A stretch of DNA of 6,753 nucleotides from an uncultured Pigmentiphaga sp. (lineage in GTDB: Bacteria; Pseudomonadota; Gammaproteobacteria; Burkholderiales; Burkholderiaceae_B): the NCBI GenBank assembly GCA_937891425.1, contig CALAGD010000005.1:1-6753 (forward strand), given 5' to 3'. The notes under the pieces were generated by a model. That model worked only from the letters and a program-made list of their open reading frames with translations. It made no database searches and was not told the origin of the DNA. Within the stretch, counting starts at the first letter, position 1; each line of letters opens with the position of its first letter. The position numbers and the translations under genes are program-made. Shown one piece after another: positions 5,522 through 6,753 of this stretch.

Positions 5522-5568
5522 GGCAGGTACAATGCTGGCGCTTTTGCGTAACCCCCTTGGGCAGGTAC
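5522..5568 (+). promoter_or_regulatory. Possible promoter and repeated element upstream of the GntR-type gene
   Basis: TACAAT (5528-5533) resembles a -10 hexamer, but the best -35 at 17 bases (TCGTTC) is poor. The nine-base word GGCAGGTAC occurs at 5522-5530, overlapping this -10, and again at 5560-5568. The spacing and position would suit autoregulation by the downstream repressor. This is tentative. Confidence 0.3.
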
Positions 5569-5648
5569 CGGTCCGCGCTGGGCCGGTGTCAGGTCGCGTA
5601 GCGGGGGCGCAGCAGGGCCCCTCAGCATCGCCAGTTCTTCGTGCTGCC

Positions 5649-6323
5649 ATGTCAGATCCCGCCCTTCAGTTGGAAGACTACCTGATTCAGAATCTGCGCA
5701 CGGGACGCTGGGCGCCCCGGCAGCGCCTTCCAACCGAACGTCAGCTCAGCGAGCAGTTCGTGCTCAGCCGCACAGTGGTGCGGCGGGTGCTGAGTGAGCT
5801 GCGTGAGCGCGGGCTCATCGAACAGCGCGTAGGCAGCGGCACCTATGTCACCGACCAGGCGCCCCTGCTACTGGCAGAAGATGCCGCAGGTTCCCGCGAA
5901 GCGGCCATCAGTCCGGCAGAGCTCATGGAAGCCCGTCTGCTGTTCGAACCGGCGATTGCCGAGCTGGTCGTCAGCAACGCCACCAGCGCCGATTTCGAAT
6001 ACATGGACAAATGCTGCGAGCAGGCTGAAGCCGCCGAAACGCTGCAACAGTTCGAGTACTGGGACGCCGAACTGCATAGGGCCATTGCGCTGGCGACGCA
6101 CAACGGCTTTGTCGAGCAGGTGTTTGCTGTCATGAATCGGGCACGCGCGCACGGCGACTGGGGCGCGCTGAAGCGGCGCAGCCTTACGCCCGAACGGCGC
6201 GCTGCGTATCAGCGCGAGCATCGTGGTATCGTCCTCGCGTTGCGGCAACGCGACCCGGACCTTGCCCGTACGCGGATGCGTGAGCACCTGCTGCACGTGC
6301 GCAGGAATCTTCTGGGGAACTAG
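5649..6323 (+). CDS. GntR-family transcriptional regulator, FadR subfamily (FCD domain)
   Basis: This 224-residue protein has an N-terminal winged helix-turn-helix (residues 5-68; core RLPTERQLSEQF, then SRTVVRRVLSELRERGLIEQRVGSGTYV). A C-terminal all-helical FCD ligand-binding domain follows (about 90-220). D139 and H143 in WDAELHRAI, H191 in EHRGI and H213 in REHLLH are the expected metal-ligand pattern of FCD domains, which bind carboxylates through the metal. It probably represses nearby catabolic genes until its ligand appears. The ATG at 5649 is chosen because the DNA-binding domain begins five residues later and length then matches the family. No good ribosome site is visible there. 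The frame is open upstream to 5436, but that would run through two stem-loops and gives low-complexity sequence. An in-frame ATG at 5532 is a less likely alternative. The flavin-reductase-like gene follows after 57 bases. Confidence 0.9.
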   Translation: MSDPALQLEDYLIQNLRTGRWAPRQRLPTERQLSEQFVLSRTVVRRVLSELRERGLIEQRVGSGTYVTDQAPLLLAEDAAGSREAAISPAELMEARLLFEPAIAELVVSNATSADFEYMDKCCEQAEAAETLQQFEYWDAELHRAIALATHNGFVEQVFAVMNRARAHGDWGALKRRSLTPERRAAYQREHRGIVLALRQRDPDLARTRMREHLLHVRRNLLGN

Positions 6324-6380
6324 TTCTCGTGCAACCGGGCTGGCCCGTGTCGCCGGACATTCACCGAACAGGATGCGGGC

Positions 6381-6753
6381 ATGCTCTTCGATGAAGATGA
6401 CACTCAGCGGTATCGTCGCATGTTCGGGCGATATCCAACGGGCGTGGCGGTCTGTCTTGCCGGTGATGGTGCATTGCCCGATGGCATGACCATCAACTCG
6501 CTGACGTCCGTCAGCCTCGAACCGCAGCTGCTGTCATTCTGTGCGCGAAAAGGCAGCCGAACGGCCCGGCGCGTGAGGGAAACCGAAAAATTCAGCATCA
6601 ACCTGCTCACCGTACGTCAGGAAACCGTATCGCAGCACTTCTCTGGCACATATGCCGAGAACATTCACAAGTATCTGATCCGCCGCCAGGGGTTCTGGTG
6701 CGTCGACGAAGCGAACGCCTCGTTCCTGTGCCACCTGACCCTGTGCGCGACAA
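6381..6753 (+). CDS. Flavin reductase-like (FMN-binding split-barrel) domain protein, 5' part only
   Basis: The frame is open for 124 codons to the right edge. The sequence matches the N-terminal part of the flavin reductase-like family (HpaC/RutF/DIM6 type): RMFGRYPTGVAVCLA (13-27), DGMTINSLTSVSLEPQLLSFC (34-54, the flavin-binding region) and FSINLLTVRQETVSQHFSG (71-89). Such proteins reduce FMN or FAD with NAD(P)H and often supply reduced flavin to a two-component monooxygenase; some members have other roles. AGGA lies seven bases before the ATG at 6381, which fixes the start. It lies 57 bases after the GntR-type gene with no clear promoter or terminator between, so co-transcription is likely. 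About one quarter or more of the domain, and any fused partner, lies outside the window. The electron acceptor and partner are unknown. Confidence 0.88.
   Translation, partial: MLFDEDDTQRYRRMFGRYPTGVAVCLAGDGALPDGMTINSLTSVSLEPQLLSFCARKGSRTARRVRETEKFSINLLTVRQETVSQHFSGTYAENIHKYLIRRQGFWCVDEANASFLCHLTLCAT

Noticed and set aside
5436..5648. N-terminal extension of the GntR-type protein by 71 residues
   Set aside because: It would start inside a stem-loop and run through the probable terminator, with low-complexity sequence and no family match. The regulator domain begins right after the ATG at 5649.
6324..6380. CGGG-CTGG-CCCG as a terminator between the regulator and the flavin-reductase-like gene
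   Set aside because: The stem is only four bases and no T tract follows.

Overview
The window looks like a GC-rich betaproteobacterial chromosome, most likely Alcaligenaceae (Bordetella, Achromobacter or a relative). This is inferred from codon bias, the betaproteobacterial style of the CysD and CysN sequences, and a Bug-type (TctC family) periplasmic binding protein, a family greatly expanded in that group. No rRNA, tRNA, insertion sequence, CRISPR array or integrase was seen.

Left half (1-3145, minus strand): an assimilatory sulfate-activation operon, transcribed cysH, cysD, cysN from right to left. CysD and CysN form ATP sulfurylase, which makes adenosine 5'-phosphosulfate (APS). CysH carries the two cysteine pairs of an iron-sulfur APS reductase, so APS can be reduced directly to sulfite without a CysC kinase step. 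cysN runs off the left edge, probably only a few residues before its end. The two gaps between these genes (114 and 72 bases) each contain a GC-rich stem-loop.

Centre (3146-3505): a 360-base divergent control region between cysH and a fumarylacetoacetate hydrolase (FAH) family gene. It is rich in dyads. Two share GAACA/TGTTC arms on the cysH side. One is a 7+7 dyad in the middle. Two are GGCCA-N2-TGGCC dyads exactly 40 bases apart. Next come a good sigma70 promoter (TTGACG, 17-base spacer, TATATT), dyads over its predicted transcription start, and a small leader hairpin.

Right half (3506-6753, plus strand): an FAH-family hydrolase/isomerase and a Bug-type solute-binding protein form a probable two-gene operon that ends in one or two stem-loops. 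A FadR-type GntR regulator follows, and 57 bases later the start of a flavin-reductase-like protein that is cut by the right edge. Together they look like part of an uncharacterised carboxylate or aromatic-acid catabolic locus: a binding protein for uptake or sensing, a hydrolase for a ring-cleavage or 2-oxo/enol acid, a ligand-responsive repressor, and a reductase that could feed a monooxygenase. The substrate cannot be deduced from this window. No strongly novel protein system is evident; the most unusual signal is the architecture of the divergent control region.
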